Positions 19,804 to 29,423 are shown, counted from the stretch's first letter. The stretch is 64,000 bases of DNA from [Clostridium] aerotolerans DSM 5434 (GCF_000687555.1 NZ_JHWJ01000019.1:1-64000), one strand, 5' to 3'. Program-made: numbers and translations. Notes: generated from the sequence alone by a model not told the origin.

Positions 19804-20712
19804 ATGAACACAAAAAGAAAAGGATCCAGACGGGAGAGAAGTGAGTTTCTATGGGGGTGGATGTTTCTTCTGCCTACCATGGCGGGTCTGATGATTCTAA
19901 ACATCATCCCGATTTTCCAAACCATTTATCAAAGCTTTTTTAAGACAGGGGCTTTTGGAAAGGGCAATATTTTTGTAGGCTTTCAAAATTATGAAAAGCT
20001 GTTCGGCGATCAAATGGTATGGCAGGCTCTGATCAATACTTGTAAATATGCTTTGGTGGAAGTGCCTTTTTCCATTGCAATTGCCCTCTTACTGGCCGTC
20101 TTAATGGATGGAAAGATCCGGGGAAAGTCTGCATGGAGAACCATTTACTTTCTACCAATGGTAGCAGCTCCGGCAGCGGTTGCCATGGTGTGGAGATGGC
20201 TTTATAATTCAGAATTCGGTCTCTTTAATCATTTGTTAAACAGCATGGGCTTATCCTCTGTCAACTGGATCTCAAATCCAAGCACTGCCTACATCTCAGT
20301 GGCTGTGGTCGGCATCTGGTCCATTCTCGGCTACAATATGGTACTCTTTATTGCTGGTTTAAAAGAAATTCCAAGGGATTATTATGAGGCAGCCCAGATT
20401 GACGGTGCAGGAGGCGTAAAACAGTTTTTCTACGTTACCCTTCCTCTCATATCACCGACCATGTTCTTTGTAGCGGTGACAAGAATCATCGGTGCCATGC
20501 AGGTGTTTGACAGTATCTATATGATGATGGAAAAAAGCAATCCTGCTCTAGTAAAAACCCAGTCCCTGGTGTATCTCTTCTATAAATATTCCTTCATTGA
20601 GGGAAATAAGGGATATGGTTCTTCCATTGTCATGCTTCTTTTAGTGGTCATCTTATTGATTACGGTCATTCAGATGTTCTGCCAGAAGAAGTGGGTCAAT
20701 TACAGCTCGTAG
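19804..20712 (+). CDS. Sugar ABC transporter permease, MalF type
   Basis: 302 aa with six predicted helices. The EAA loop, which contacts the ATPase, is YYEAAQIDGAGGVKQFFYVTLPLISP. The N-terminus (FLWGWMFLLPTMAGLMILNIIPIFQTIYQSF) is typical of MalF/MsmF family members. It is the first of two permeases and follows a leaky terminator after the binding protein. Ribosome site GGGAGGGG. Confidence 0.93.
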   Translation: MNTKRKGSRRERSEFLWGWMFLLPTMAGLMILNIIPIFQTIYQSFFKTGAFGKGNIFVGFQNYEKLFGDQMVWQALINTCKYALVEVPFSIAIALLLAVLMDGKIRGKSAWRTIYFLPMVAAPAAVAMVWRWLYNSEFGLFNHLLNSMGLSSVNWISNPSTAYISVAVVGIWSILGYNMVLFIAGLKEIPRDYYEAAQIDGAGGVKQFFYVTLPLISPTMFFVAVTRIIGAMQVFDSIYMMMEKSNPALVKTQSLVYLFYKYSFIEGNKGYGSSIVMLLLVVILLITVIQMFCQKKWVNYSS

Positions 20713-20726
20713 GAGGAGGGAAAAAC

Positions 20727-21557
20727 ATGGATAAGAGCAGAAAAGTAAGGGAAGGCCTTATTTACGTGATCCTCTTTATTGGGTCTGTGGTTATGCTGGT
20801 ACCCTTTATATGGATGATATTAACCGCCTTTAAATCGGCATCTGAGGCAACTCAGATGAATCCGTTCATCATCTTTCCCAGTACCTGGAGAAAGGATGCC
20901 TTTTTGGCGGTCATGAGCAAGATGAATTTTTTACGTCTCTACTGGAATACCCTTGTTCTCATAGTAGGCAGAGTCGTATGTGCGGTGCTGACGGCTACCA
21001 TGGCTGGATATGCCTTTGGACGCCTTCATTTTAAGGGAAAGAACCTGGCATTTTCTCTGGTTCTCTTTCAGATGATGGTGCCGACTCAGATTTTTATCAT
21101 TCCTCAGTATCTTATGGTAAGCCGTATTGGCGCCCTTAATACCTGGTTTGGACTTCTCTTTCCAGGACTTGTCACTGCCTTTGGCACCTTCCTTCTCCGT
21201 CAGGCCTATATGGGGCTTCCGGCATCCTTAGAGGAAGCTGCCAGATTAGACGGCTGCAACATCGGTCAGACCTTCCTTCATGTGATGGCGCCCCTGACCA
21301 AGTCCTCCATGGTGGCTCTCGGTATCTTTACTGCCTTGTTTGCATTTAAAGATCTGATGTGGCCCCTGGTGGTCAATACGGAGCAGAATACCATGCCTTT
21401 ATCTGCGGCACTGGCAAAGCTCCAGGGCCAGTTTGTAACAAACTATCCGGAATTGATGGCAGCGTCGTTATTAGCCTGTATTCCCATGATTGTAATCTAC
21501 CTCATATTTCAGAAGCAGTTCATTGATGGAATTGCAACATCCGGAGGAAAATTGTAA
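20727..21557 (+). CDS. Sugar ABC transporter permease, MalG type
   Basis: 276 aa from ATG 20727 (AGGAGGAGG upstream; the in-frame start at 20691 would overlap the previous gene and has no ribosome site). Six helices, MalG/MsmG family, EAA loop LEEAARLDGCNIGQTFLHVMAPL. The C-terminus ends with the usual FIDGIATSGGKL-like tail of this family. It pairs with the MalF-type subunit upstream. Confidence 0.93.
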   Translation: MDKSRKVREGLIYVILFIGSVVMLVPFIWMILTAFKSASEATQMNPFIIFPSTWRKDAFLAVMSKMNFLRLYWNTLVLIVGRVVCAVLTATMAGYAFGRLHFKGKNLAFSLVLFQMMVPTQIFIIPQYLMVSRIGALNTWFGLLFPGLVTAFGTFLLRQAYMGLPASLEEAARLDGCNIGQTFLHVMAPLTKSSMVALGIFTALFAFKDLMWPLVVNTEQNTMPLSAALAKLQGQFVTNYPELMAASLLACIPMIVIYLIFQKQFIDGIATSGGKL

Positions 21558-21571
21558 AAGGAGTATATACT

Positions 21572-23788
21572 ATGTCAATCATTTACCACGAAGAAGCCAG
21601 AGAGTTTCACCTTTGCAACGGATCTTTCAGCTATATCATGCAGGTTATGGGAAATGGCCAGCTGGGAAACTTATACTACGGAAAACGCATTGCAGACAGG
21701 GAATCATTTTCCTATCTCTTTGAAACCGGGGAGCGTCCCCATGCAGCCATCAGCTGTTCCGATCCGGTGGATTTATGCCTTGAGTATACAAAGCAGGAAT
21801 ATCCGGCCTATGGAACGGGAGATTACCGGTACGGCGCGTGTGTCATAAAGCAGGAAAATGGTAGCAGGACCATTGGATTTACCTATCAGTCTCACTCCAT
21901 CGAGAAAGGAAAGCCTTCCATATTACCCCTTCCCTCTACTTATGTGGAGGATGAGGAGGAAGCAGAGACCTTAATTATCAGGCTTCATGATGAGGTCATG
22001 GATACGGATCTTATCCTGACCTATACCATTTATAAGGAACTTCCGGTCCTTACAAGAAGCGCCAGATTTGAGCATCACGGGCAGGAGGAAATCGCCCTTA
22101 CCACTGCCATGAGCGGTGCCGTTGATTTACCTGACAGTAATTACGAGATGATTCAGTTATCCGGTGCGTGGTCCAGGGAGCGGTATGTGAGAAGGCGTCC
22201 CCTGGAGCAGGGAATTCAGGCTGTGTACAGTATGAGAGGAATTAGCAGTGCCGAGCACAATCCGTTCCTTGCCCTTGCCAGAAAAGAAACCACAGAGTGG
22301 AGCGGGGAAGTATACGGCTTCAGCCTGGTATACAGCGGCAGCTTCCTGGCAAAGGCAGAGGTCTGTTCTCATGAAACCACAAGAGTGCTCATGGGAATTC
22401 ATCCAGATACCCTTGAATGGCCCTTAAAGACAGGAGAATCATTCCAGACACCGGAGCTTGTTATGGTGTATTCTACGGAGGGGCTTTCCCATATGAGCCA
22501 GGTCTACCATAAGCTTTACCGGACACGTCTGGCAAGAGGCTACTGGAGAGACCGGGAGCGTCCTGTTTTATTAAACAACTGGGAAGCTACCTACATGGAT
22601 TTTAATGAAGAGAAGATTTTATCCATTGCAAAGAAGGCAAAGGAAACCGGGGTAGAGCTGTTTGTCCTTGATGATGGCTGGTTTGGAGAGCGCAATGACG
22701 ATGACAGAAGCCTGGGGGACTGGTTCGTCAACAAGGATAAGCTTCCAGGCGGAATCAAGGGTCTGTCCGAAAAGATTGAAGAGCTGGGATTACGCTTTGG
22801 CCTTTGGATCGAGCCGGAGATGGTCAATAAAAACAGTCGTTTTTATGAAGCCCATCCCGATTGGATCATATCCACGCCGGGACGGTATGAGACTCCAAGC
22901 AGACGTCAGCACGTTCTTGACTTTTCAAGGCAAGAAGTCATTGATGCAGTCTATACCATGTTAAAGGATGTCATAGGCAATGCAAAGATTTCCTATATCA
23001 AATGGGATATGAACCGATATCTGACCGAGTGCTTTTCCAGAGGCGCTGACCATAAGAGCCAGGGAATGGTCATGCATAAATACATTCTTGGTGTATATGA
23101 ATTATACTCAAGGCTTATTAAGGACTTCCCTGAAATTCTCTTTGAGTCCTGTGCAAGCGGTGGTGCCAGATTTGATCCAGGAATGCTTTATTTTGCGCCA
23201 CAGGCATGGTGCAGTGACAATACGGATGCCATAGACCGCTTAAAGATTCAGTACGGAACCACGTTTGTTTATCCCATTTCAAGCATTGGGGCCCATATTT
23301 CCGCGGTACCGAACCATCAGATTCACCGTATCACGGATTTAAAGACGAGAGGCCATGCAGCCCTTTTTGGAGCTTTTGGATATGAGCTAGACTTAAACAG
23401 CCTGACTCCAGATGAAATTGAGACGGTTAAGGAGCAGATTGCATTCTACAAGCAAAACAGAAAGCTTCTCCATCAGGGAACCTTCTATCGGCTGAAAAGC
23501 CCCTTTGAAGGAAATGATACTGCCTGGATGGTGGTTTCGGAAGATAAGGAACGTGCCATTGTTTCCTATTATCAGGTATTAAATCCCGCCAATGCAGGCT
23601 GGCTCAGATTAAAGCTTAATGGACTTTCCGAGGAGACAGCATATAAAGTCACTCTATGGGATCAGGAAGAAGTTTTCTATGGAAGCCAGCTGATGTATGC
23701 AGGGATTCCTATTGACAGAGTCCGGTTCTCAAAGGAGACGGGAGACTTTGCATCTCTTATGATCATGATTGAAAAAACAGAAAGATAG
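21572..23788 (+). CDS. Alpha-galactosidase, glycoside hydrolase family 36
   Basis: 738 aa, the usual length of intracellular bacterial GH36 enzymes. The N-terminal beta-sandwich is followed by the catalytic barrel. Catalytic nucleophile Asp479 is in YIKWDMNR and acid/base Asp549 in WCSDNTDAIDRL; substrate motifs LFVLDDGWFGERNDD and FESCASGGARFD are present. It removes terminal alpha-1,6-galactose from melibiose, raffinose and stachyose. No signal peptide, so it acts on sugar imported by the ABC system encoded just upstream (14-base gap). A strong terminator follows. Confidence 0.95.
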   Translation: MSIIYHEEAREFHLCNGSFSYIMQVMGNGQLGNLYYGKRIADRESFSYLFETGERPHAAISCSDPVDLCLEYTKQEYPAYGTGDYRYGACVIKQENGSRTIGFTYQSHSIEKGKPSILPLPSTYVEDEEEAETLIIRLHDEVMDTDLILTYTIYKELPVLTRSARFEHHGQEEIALTTAMSGAVDLPDSNYEMIQLSGAWSRERYVRRRPLEQGIQAVYSMRGISSAEHNPFLALARKETTEWSGEVYGFSLVYSGSFLAKAEVCSHETTRVLMGIHPDTLEWPLKTGESFQTPELVMVYSTEGLSHMSQVYHKLYRTRLARGYWRDRERPVLLNNWEATYMDFNEEKILSIAKKAKETGVELFVLDDGWFGERNDDDRSLGDWFVNKDKLPGGIKGLSEKIEELGLRFGLWIEPEMVNKNSRFYEAHPDWIISTPGRYETPSRRQHVLDFSRQEVIDAVYTMLKDVIGNAKISYIKWDMNRYLTECFSRGADHKSQGMVMHKYILGVYELYSRLIKDFPEILFESCASGGARFDPGMLYFAPQAWCSDNTDAIDRLKIQYGTTFVYPISSIGAHISAVPNHQIHRITDLKTRGHAALFGAFGYELDLNSLTPDEIETVKEQIAFYKQNRKLLHQGTFYRLKSPFEGNDTAWMVVSEDKERAIVSYYQVLNPANAGWLRLKLNGLSEETAYKVTLWDQEEVFYGSQLMYAGIPIDRVRFSKETGDFASLMIMIEKTER

Positions 23789-23794
23789 GGAATT

Positions 23795-23841
23795 TTACTA
23801 GGAGCATGCCGTATTTGTGACGGCATGCTCCTAGTAATTTT
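23795..23841 (+). terminator. Terminator of the alpha-galactoside operon
   Basis: Perfect 18-base stem (23795-23812 with 23820-23837), 7-base loop, then TTTT. Confidence 0.9.
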
Positions 23842-23857
23842 GATGGTCTGATACCTT

Positions 23858-24184
23858 TTATTTGGGATTTATGTGTCTTTCTCCCCATTCGGACATCAAT
23901 TCAAGAATTGGTGTGAGAGTTTCTCCGTCTTCGGTGAGAGAGTATTCTACTTTCGGGGGAACTTCGTTGTATTGTTCTCTATGAACTAATCCATCTGCCT
24001 CCAACTCTTTTAGCTGCTTGCTTAAGGTCCTATGGGCAATTGGCTGCAGTTCGTCCCATAATCGATTATATCGGATTACTTTACATTTATAGAGTTTGTA
24101 TAAGATGACCCACTTCCATTTACCTTCTATTTTAGAGATCGTATAATAGATAGGACAATTACCAAATTTAAGATTAAAATCCAT
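23858..24184 (-). CDS. HxlR-family transcriptional regulator
   Basis: 108 aa from ATG 24184, seven bases after AGGAG; the ATG two codons earlier is too close. A single winged-helix domain of the HxlR type: GNCPIYYTISKIEGKWKWVILY, then LWDELQPIAHRTLSKQLKELEADGLVHREQYNEVPPKVEYSLTEDG. Cys10 in NCP sits where YodB/HypR-type members carry their redox- or quinone-sensing cysteine. It is divergent from an MDR oxidoreductase gene, the standard arrangement for electrophile-sensing HxlR repressors. Confidence 0.9.
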   Translation of the reverse strand: MDFNLKFGNCPIYYTISKIEGKWKWVILYKLYKCKVIRYNRLWDELQPIAHRTLSKQLKELEADGLVHREQYNEVPPKVEYSLTEDGETLTPILELMSEWGERHINPK

Positions 24185-24195
24185 GCTCATACTCC

Positions 24196-24219
24196 TATAC
24201 TTACAAATAGTTTAGTATA
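24196..24219. promoter_or_regulatory. Inverted repeat in the HxlR/oxidoreductase intergenic region
   Basis: TATACT (24196-24201) and AGTATA (24214-24219) form a 6-base inverted repeat 12 bases apart, immediately upstream of the regulator start. HxlR dimers bind such spaced palindromes; this is a candidate operator. Confidence 0.4.
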
Positions 24220-24359
24220 TAACATAAATGTTCATACTTGTAACTTGTAACACTATCATATAAACTTTAAGTGACTTTGTCAAACGGATAAAAATCAAAT
24301 GGCAGGTTATCTTGATATTTTCATATGGAATGGATTAAATGAAAGGCAGGAGGTTTATC

Positions 24360-25355
24360 ATGAGAGCGATCATACATGCAGGAGCGAGGGGAATACATGG
24401 ATTACAATATACACAGCAAGCAAACAGATATCCCGGAAAGGGCGAGGTTAAGGTAAGGTTAAAGACAGCAGGATTGAATCACCGGGATTTGTTTCTTATG
24501 AATTCACCAGTGGATTTAGAGGCTTCCTTTATTCCTGGATCTGATGGGGCAGGCATCGTTGAAGCTGTTGGAGAAGGAGTTACGAGTGTCAGGATAGGGG
24601 CAGAGGTTATAATTAATCCCTGTTTGGGCTGGGAGAATGTGAATCAGGTCCCGATCGTCCCTGAAATTTTAGGAGGGCCAACAGATGGTACATTAGCTGA
24701 ATCCGTAATCATTCCTCAGGAAAATGTGGTTGAAAAGCCATCTTATTTATCCTGGGAAGAAGCGGGTGTTTTATCTTTATCCGCGATGACCGCCTATCGC
24801 GCTCTATTTACAAAAGGGAATCTACAGCCAGGTGAGCATGTTCTTATTCCCGGGATTGGTGGAGGTGTTGCAACTTATGCTGCACTGATGGCAGCTGCAA
24901 TTGGTGCAAAGGTGAGTGTGACTTCAAGGAGCGAAGAAAAATTGAAAATGGCCAGGAAAATGCCCATAAATCTGGCCTTTGACAGCAATAGTGACTGGAA
25001 AGAAAATATGGGGAGTGGTTCTGTAGACCTTATATTAGACAGCATCGGACCAGCGACCTTCCAAAAATATTTTGATGTAATAAAACCCAATGGAAGAATC
25101 GTAATGTTTGGAAGCAGCTCAGGAGATGATATTAAAATCCCCACAAGAGCCATATTTTTTCCTCAAATTACAATTACCGGAGCTTCCATGGCAAGCGGTC
25201 AGGAATATAAAGATATGGTGGATTTCATGGAAAAGCACTCCATTCACCCCATGGTAGATTCCACCTATTTCCTAAAAGATACTGCTTCGGCATATGAACG
25301 AATGGAGAAAGGCGAACAGCTGGGTAATATTTCCATCTTAATGCATGAAGAATAA
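24360..25355 (+). CDS. Zinc-independent MDR oxidoreductase (quinone-reductase-like)
   Basis: 331 aa from ATG 24360 (AGGAGG upstream; seven earlier in-frame codons lack a site). Medium-chain dehydrogenase layout: GroES-like N-terminal domain (GLNHRDLFLMNSP, PGSDGAGIVEAVGEGV) and Rossmann domain (GEHVLIPGIGGGVATYAALMAAAIGAKV). The cysteine cluster for the structural zinc of alcohol dehydrogenases is absent. Related enzymes reduce quinones or enones with NAD(P)H. Divergent from an HxlR repressor, so it is probably induced by electrophile or diamide stress. Confidence 0.85.
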   Translation: MRAIIHAGARGIHGLQYTQQANRYPGKGEVKVRLKTAGLNHRDLFLMNSPVDLEASFIPGSDGAGIVEAVGEGVTSVRIGAEVIINPCLGWENVNQVPIVPEILGGPTDGTLAESVIIPQENVVEKPSYLSWEEAGVLSLSAMTAYRALFTKGNLQPGEHVLIPGIGGGVATYAALMAAAIGAKVSVTSRSEEKLKMARKMPINLAFDSNSDWKENMGSGSVDLILDSIGPATFQKYFDVIKPNGRIVMFGSSSGDDIKIPTRAIFFPQITITGASMASGQEYKDMVDFMEKHSIHPMVDSTYFLKDTASAYERMEKGEQLGNISILMHEE

Positions 25356-25692
25356 AGTCAAATATTTTGAAAATGGCTAATTTATTATGAGAAAGCACAT
25401 AGCGTAATGGCTAGGCTGCTTTCTCGTAATGCGTTTAAAATAATTACTTAAGACTTAAAAAAAACTAATTTTTAAAATGCAGTTGCACATGGAAATAACT
25501 TATGATATGCTTTTTTTATCTACTAATAAATCCCTGAGAAAGGATTCATGGACCACAAAAAAGAAATAATTCTTGATTAAACAAGCTGTGGAAACAGTTT
25601 TTTTTATTGCAGAATTTTATGATTTATGACATGAATCAGAAAGAACTAAGGTTCTTTGTCGCAGAGCGCAAAGGAAAGGAATCACACATTAT
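25356..25692. other. Intergenic region, no gene
   Basis: Contains a hairpin of 9-base perfect arms GAGAAAGCA / TGCTTTCTC (25389-25397 and 25417-25425) with no U-run, and a weak 7-base hairpin followed by eight T near 25585-25608. Either could end the oxidoreductase transcript. The right part holds the MATE gene leader. Confidence 0.4.
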
Positions 25693-27081
25693 ATGGAACA
25701 AAAAGTAATGACACACGAAGCCAATCCCCTTGGCTACCAGCCGGTTGGAAAGCTACTCGCCCAGTTTGCCATGCCGGCGATTATCTCCATGCTGGTAAAC
25801 TCAATCTATAACATCGTTGACCAGATATTTATTGGACAAGGAATCGGATATCTGGGAAATGCCGCAACAACCATTGCATTTCCAGTTGTGACCATTGTAC
25901 TGGCCATGTCCACCCTTCTTGGTGCAGGAGGAAGTGCTTATGCAGCCATTAAGCTGGGGGAGAAAAAAGAGGAAGAAGCAGAAAAAACTCTGGGAACCGT
26001 GACCGTTTTAACGATTCTTTCAAGCATTGTTTTAATGATTGCATGTTTTCTGTTTTTAGATCCCATGTTAAGGCTCTTTGGAGCAACGGATAACACTATG
26101 GTATATGCAAGACAGTATACGGCTGTTATGTTAATCGGTACTCCCTTTAATATGATCGGTGTGGTGCTGAGCAACATGGCAAGAACCGATGGAAGTCCTA
26201 CTCTGTCCATGTACGCCATTTTAGTGGGTGCGGTTATTAATACAATCCTGAATCCAATCTATATCTTTGTCTTTCACTGGGGTGTAAGCGGCTCCGCCTT
26301 TGCTACCATTACCTCTCAGTTTATTTCAGCGGTATTCTTAACCTCTTACTTTGTAACAAGAGGTAAACATATGAGATTCCGCAAATGCTATATGAAGATT
26401 GATCCTCAGATTTTTCGATCAGCCTTATCTCTTGGAATGTCAAGCGGTATCACACAGATTGCTTCTACGATTTTACAGATCGTTTTAAATAATTCTCTGG
26501 TCTTTTACGGAAATCATTCCGAGGTTGGAGGAGATGTAGCCTTAAGTGCTATGGGTATTGTAAGCAAGATCAGTATGACCCTGGTTTCCATCTGTATTGG
26601 AATTGGTATTGGTTCTCAGCCGATTTTAGGATTTAATAAGGGAGCCGGGCAGCCAAAGAGAGTAAAGAGAACGTTCCTCTTAGCAGCAGCGGCTTCAACC
26701 TCAATATCCTTTGTGGGCTGGCTTTCCTGTCAGATATTCCCAGGTCCCATTTTGAGTATCTTTGGCACACAGGATGCGGAGTTTTCTTATTTTGCAATCC
26801 GATGCTTAAAGGTATTTATGTTAGGAATTTTTACTGCCGGATTCCAGGTGGTAGTGACCAGCTACTTCCAGTCTACCGGACAGCCCCTAAAGGCTTCCAT
26901 ATTGTCCATGCTTCGTCAGCTTTTGCTCCTGATTCCTCTGGTGCTCATTCTGCCGCTGCATTTTGGGCTTGACGGAATTTTGTATGCGGGTCCATTGGCA
27001 GATATTTTATCTGCGGTCATTGTCAGCCAGTTTGTCATTCGGGAGATGAAGAAGCTGGACAAAGTCTGCAAGGAGGCTTAA
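25693..27081 (+). CDS. MATE-family multidrug efflux transporter
   Basis: 462 aa with twelve predicted helices in two related halves. It starts with NPLGYQPVGKLLAQFAMPAIISMLVNSIYNIVDQIFIGQGIGYLGNAA and carries ASTILQIVLNNSL and GIGIGSQPILGFNKGAG, typical of the DinF/NorM-like MATE branch common in Clostridia. MATE proteins expel cationic compounds using a Na+ or H+ gradient. It is followed 30 bases later by an esterase-like gene and both end at one terminator. Confidence 0.92.
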   Translation: MEQKVMTHEANPLGYQPVGKLLAQFAMPAIISMLVNSIYNIVDQIFIGQGIGYLGNAATTIAFPVVTIVLAMSTLLGAGGSAYAAIKLGEKKEEEAEKTLGTVTVLTILSSIVLMIACFLFLDPMLRLFGATDNTMVYARQYTAVMLIGTPFNMIGVVLSNMARTDGSPTLSMYAILVGAVINTILNPIYIFVFHWGVSGSAFATITSQFISAVFLTSYFVTRGKHMRFRKCYMKIDPQIFRSALSLGMSSGITQIASTILQIVLNNSLVFYGNHSEVGGDVALSAMGIVSKISMTLVSICIGIGIGSQPILGFNKGAGQPKRVKRTFLLAAAASTSISFVGWLSCQIFPGPILSIFGTQDAEFSYFAIRCLKVFMLGIFTAGFQVVVTSYFQSTGQPLKASILSMLRQLLLLIPLVLILPLHFGLDGILYAGPLADILSAVIVSQFVIREMKKLDKVCKEA

Positions 27082-27111
27082 TTCTGCCAGCAGGGAAAGG
27101 GGAGATTAATC

Positions 27112-27999
27112 ATGAGTTTAAAAGCAGAGAAAGTAAAGCTTTTTGCAAAATGGGGAAAAGCAAATCGGAAAATGGCACTTGAGTTAGAGCATCCAACTCG
27201 TGGAAGCTTTGAACTGGACCCTTTAAAGTTCACAAAAAGGGTTCGGGTCAAGACCTTTGATGTCAACGGCTTTTATGGAGTCACCATCAATGGAAGCTAC
27301 CCTAAGAATGCCCATATTCTCATGCTTCCGGGAGGAGCTTATACCTTAGAACCCACAGAACGAACCAGGGAAATCGGGGAATACCTTGCCGTAAATGAAG
27401 GCTTTAAGGTATCCATTTTCCAGTATCCCCTTTCCCCGGAATATACGGCACTGAACGCTCATGAGTGTCTGATGGAAGCGTATTCCAGCTTAAGAAAGGA
27501 ATATCCAGAGGACGATTTTTTCCTTTTTGGAGATTTTTCCGGAGGTGGACTTGCCTTATCCTTTTTGCAGGAGTTAAGAGATAAGGGAGAGCTTCCTATG
27601 CCGGTCAAGACGGCAGTGGTATCTCCGTGGCTTGATATCGCGCTGGAAAACCCAAAGATTAAGCTATTTCAGAAAACAGATGATATCTTGCCTTTAGAAG
27701 CGTTAAGAGAGGTCGGCAGGAAATACTGCGGGCCGCTGGAAAAAGACCATCCTATGGTTTCTCCCTTATACGGAGACTGGAATGGTCTGGGTCCTATCCT
27801 GATATTCTCAGGAACAGAGGAGATATTGACACCGGATTGTGAGCTTTTGGCAGAAAAGGCCGGCAAATTAGAAGGAACAGAAATCATCTATAAAAAAGGG
27901 GCAGGCATGTTCCACGACTGGATTAAAGTCCCCAGTAAGGAGACAGACCGGACGTTTAAACTGATTTGTTCTTTTTTAAAGGATGAGGAATGGGAATAA
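27112..27999 (+). CDS. Alpha/beta hydrolase, esterase/acetylhydrolase-like (HSL group)
   Basis: 295 aa cytoplasmic protein. The oxyanion motif is MLPGGAYTLEP (in place of HGGG), the nucleophile serine is in LFGDFSGGGLALS, the acid is in GTEEILTPDCE and the histidine in GMFHDWIKVP. This is the arrangement of the hormone-sensitive-lipase/steryl-acetylhydrolase group of carboxylesterases. The substrate is unknown. Co-directional with the MATE gene. Confidence 0.85.
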   Translation: MSLKAEKVKLFAKWGKANRKMALELEHPTRGSFELDPLKFTKRVRVKTFDVNGFYGVTINGSYPKNAHILMLPGGAYTLEPTERTREIGEYLAVNEGFKVSIFQYPLSPEYTALNAHECLMEAYSSLRKEYPEDDFFLFGDFSGGGLALSFLQELRDKGELPMPVKTAVVSPWLDIALENPKIKLFQKTDDILPLEALREVGRKYCGPLEKDHPMVSPLYGDWNGLGPILIFSGTEEILTPDCELLAEKAGKLEGTEIIYKKGAGMFHDWIKVPSKETDRTFKLICSFLKDEEWE

Positions 28000-28025
28000 A
28001 AAGGGAAGATACGTTTTAAATCATG

Positions 28026-28074
28026 AAACACCCCCTTGTGGGACAGGCTGGAACCTGTGCCACAAGGGGGTGTT
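28026..28074. terminator. Strong hairpin terminator
   Basis: A 15-base perfect stem (28026-28041 with 28060-28074, core ACACCCCCTTGTGG) carrying an inner small stem, followed by TTTTT. It ends the MATE-esterase unit. Confidence 0.9.
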
Positions 28075-28090
28075 TTTGTCATTATTATAA

Positions 28091-28125
28091 CGACGCCTTA
28101 GCGCCAGACTCTGGCAAGCCAGACT
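28091..28125. repeat. Intergenic hairpin repeat, copy A
   Basis: This 35-base stretch matches 61526-61560 at 28 of 35 positions, with a paired change (G-C here, A-T there) inside a shared stem. See the second copy. Confidence 0.55.
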
Positions 28126-28126
28126 T

Positions 28127-29407
28127 TTATTTTTGTGGTGTCAACAAGATAAGAACATCATCCTGAAAACTGTGCATGGAGACTTTTGTGCTGCTTTCTT
28201 TTTCCTCAATCCCAACCCTGGCAATGCGCCGATCGGATAAGTTAATGGCTTTCGCCTGGTATCCATGAAGTCCTTTCTTAATTAGAAGCTCCGTAGGATA
28301 TGGCATATAGATCAGATATTGCCCCTGGGCTGTCATGGCCATGCGGATATCAGAGGATTTCTCCTCCAGAAGGTCTGACGCCGGAATCAGCTCATCAACA
28401 ATGGTTCTCTCCATAAAATCAGCCAGATATCCATAATCCCAGGCACCTGGAAAGAGTAAGGCTTCCTGCATGGAAAAGGATTTGTCAAAGCCTTCTCCCA
28501 TAACAGGATTGGGCTGTTTGCCACTCTTTTTCCAGTTCCACACCCCATGGGCTCCGTAGGTGATTCCGGCACAGGCTCCGGATAAAAGGCTGCTAAAGGC
28601 TGCCCTTCGGATATCAAAGGGCTGGAATCTGCCGTACATATTTCGGCTGTAGCCCATCTGCTCGTAACAGGGCTCTGCATTGATGATAGGTTTTTTCGGA
28701 TAATCCCGGTAGAACTTTTCTGCCAGAATATATGCCATCTGCTGTCCGTCTGCATTGTGTCCGGACTGGTACATATAAAAGCTGATCCGATCTAAAAAGG
28801 ATTCCGGTATATAATCATATCCACGTTTGATATGCATTGCTTTTAAGGAATCCGGTGACATCTGGCAAACTACAGAAAGGGCTGCTTCGTAATAGTCCAC
28901 AGACTCCGGGGTATCAAAATCGGTGTCACCGCTTACCATGTAGATTGGTTCAAATTCCTCAAATGCTTCCACGACGTTTCTGGTATAAGGCTCTACAAGC
29001 TCTCTTGGCATGATGTAATCGCTCTTCATCCTGCTTCCCCAGGTGCCGGGAACAAAATTCAGCCATAGGACCACAAGGGCCAGCTGAAAGCCTTTTTCCC
29101 TTGCCATTTTACACATGGTCCTTGCTCGTTCAAAATAGGCGTCATTCCATTTGGTATAATCAAATATAATACCGTCTGGAGTTTCAAATGGGTACACGCC
29201 TACATCGGACATGCAGCGGTCCCATTGTGGCAGAACATTGATCTGCAGTACGGTAAAGCCCTGTGCCCAGCGTTTCTCCAAATAAAACTCCCACTCATCC
29301 ATTGTGGCAGAAGTAAAGGCACTCCAAACGGTGTCTGCAAGATAAAAGAATCTTTGCCCGTCCAGTGAAAAAGTCCTGCCATTCTCATTTATCTTTAGCC
29401 TGCTCAT
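28127..29407 (-). CDS. GH140/DUF4038-type glycoside hydrolase (apiosidase-like)
   Basis: 426 aa from ATG 29407, seven bases after GGAGG. The opening MSRLKINENGRTFSLDGQRFFYLADTVW and the barrel segments WAQGFTVLQINVLPQWD, LVVLWLNFVPGTWG, PIYMVSGDTDF and NAEPCYEQMG are characteristic of the DUF4038/apiosidase-like family that includes GH140. A C-terminal beta domain follows (LIYMPYPTELLIKKGL). GH140 founders release D-apiose from rhamnogalacturonan II. No signal peptide, so it acts inside the cell on an imported glycoside. Last gene of the sugar island on this strand, 17 bases after the PTS gene. Confidence 0.8.
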   Translation of the reverse strand: MSRLKINENGRTFSLDGQRFFYLADTVWSAFTSATMDEWEFYLEKRWAQGFTVLQINVLPQWDRCMSDVGVYPFETPDGIIFDYTKWNDAYFERARTMCKMAREKGFQLALVVLWLNFVPGTWGSRMKSDYIMPRELVEPYTRNVVEAFEEFEPIYMVSGDTDFDTPESVDYYEAALSVVCQMSPDSLKAMHIKRGYDYIPESFLDRISFYMYQSGHNADGQQMAYILAEKFYRDYPKKPIINAEPCYEQMGYSRNMYGRFQPFDIRRAAFSSLLSGACAGITYGAHGVWNWKKSGKQPNPVMGEGFDKSFSMQEALLFPGAWDYGYLADFMERTIVDELIPASDLLEEKSSDIRMAMTAQGQYLIYMPYPTELLIKKGLHGYQAKAINLSDRRIARVGIEEKESSTKVSMHSFQDDVLILLTPQK

Positions 29408-29423
29408 TGGCGCCTCCATTTCT

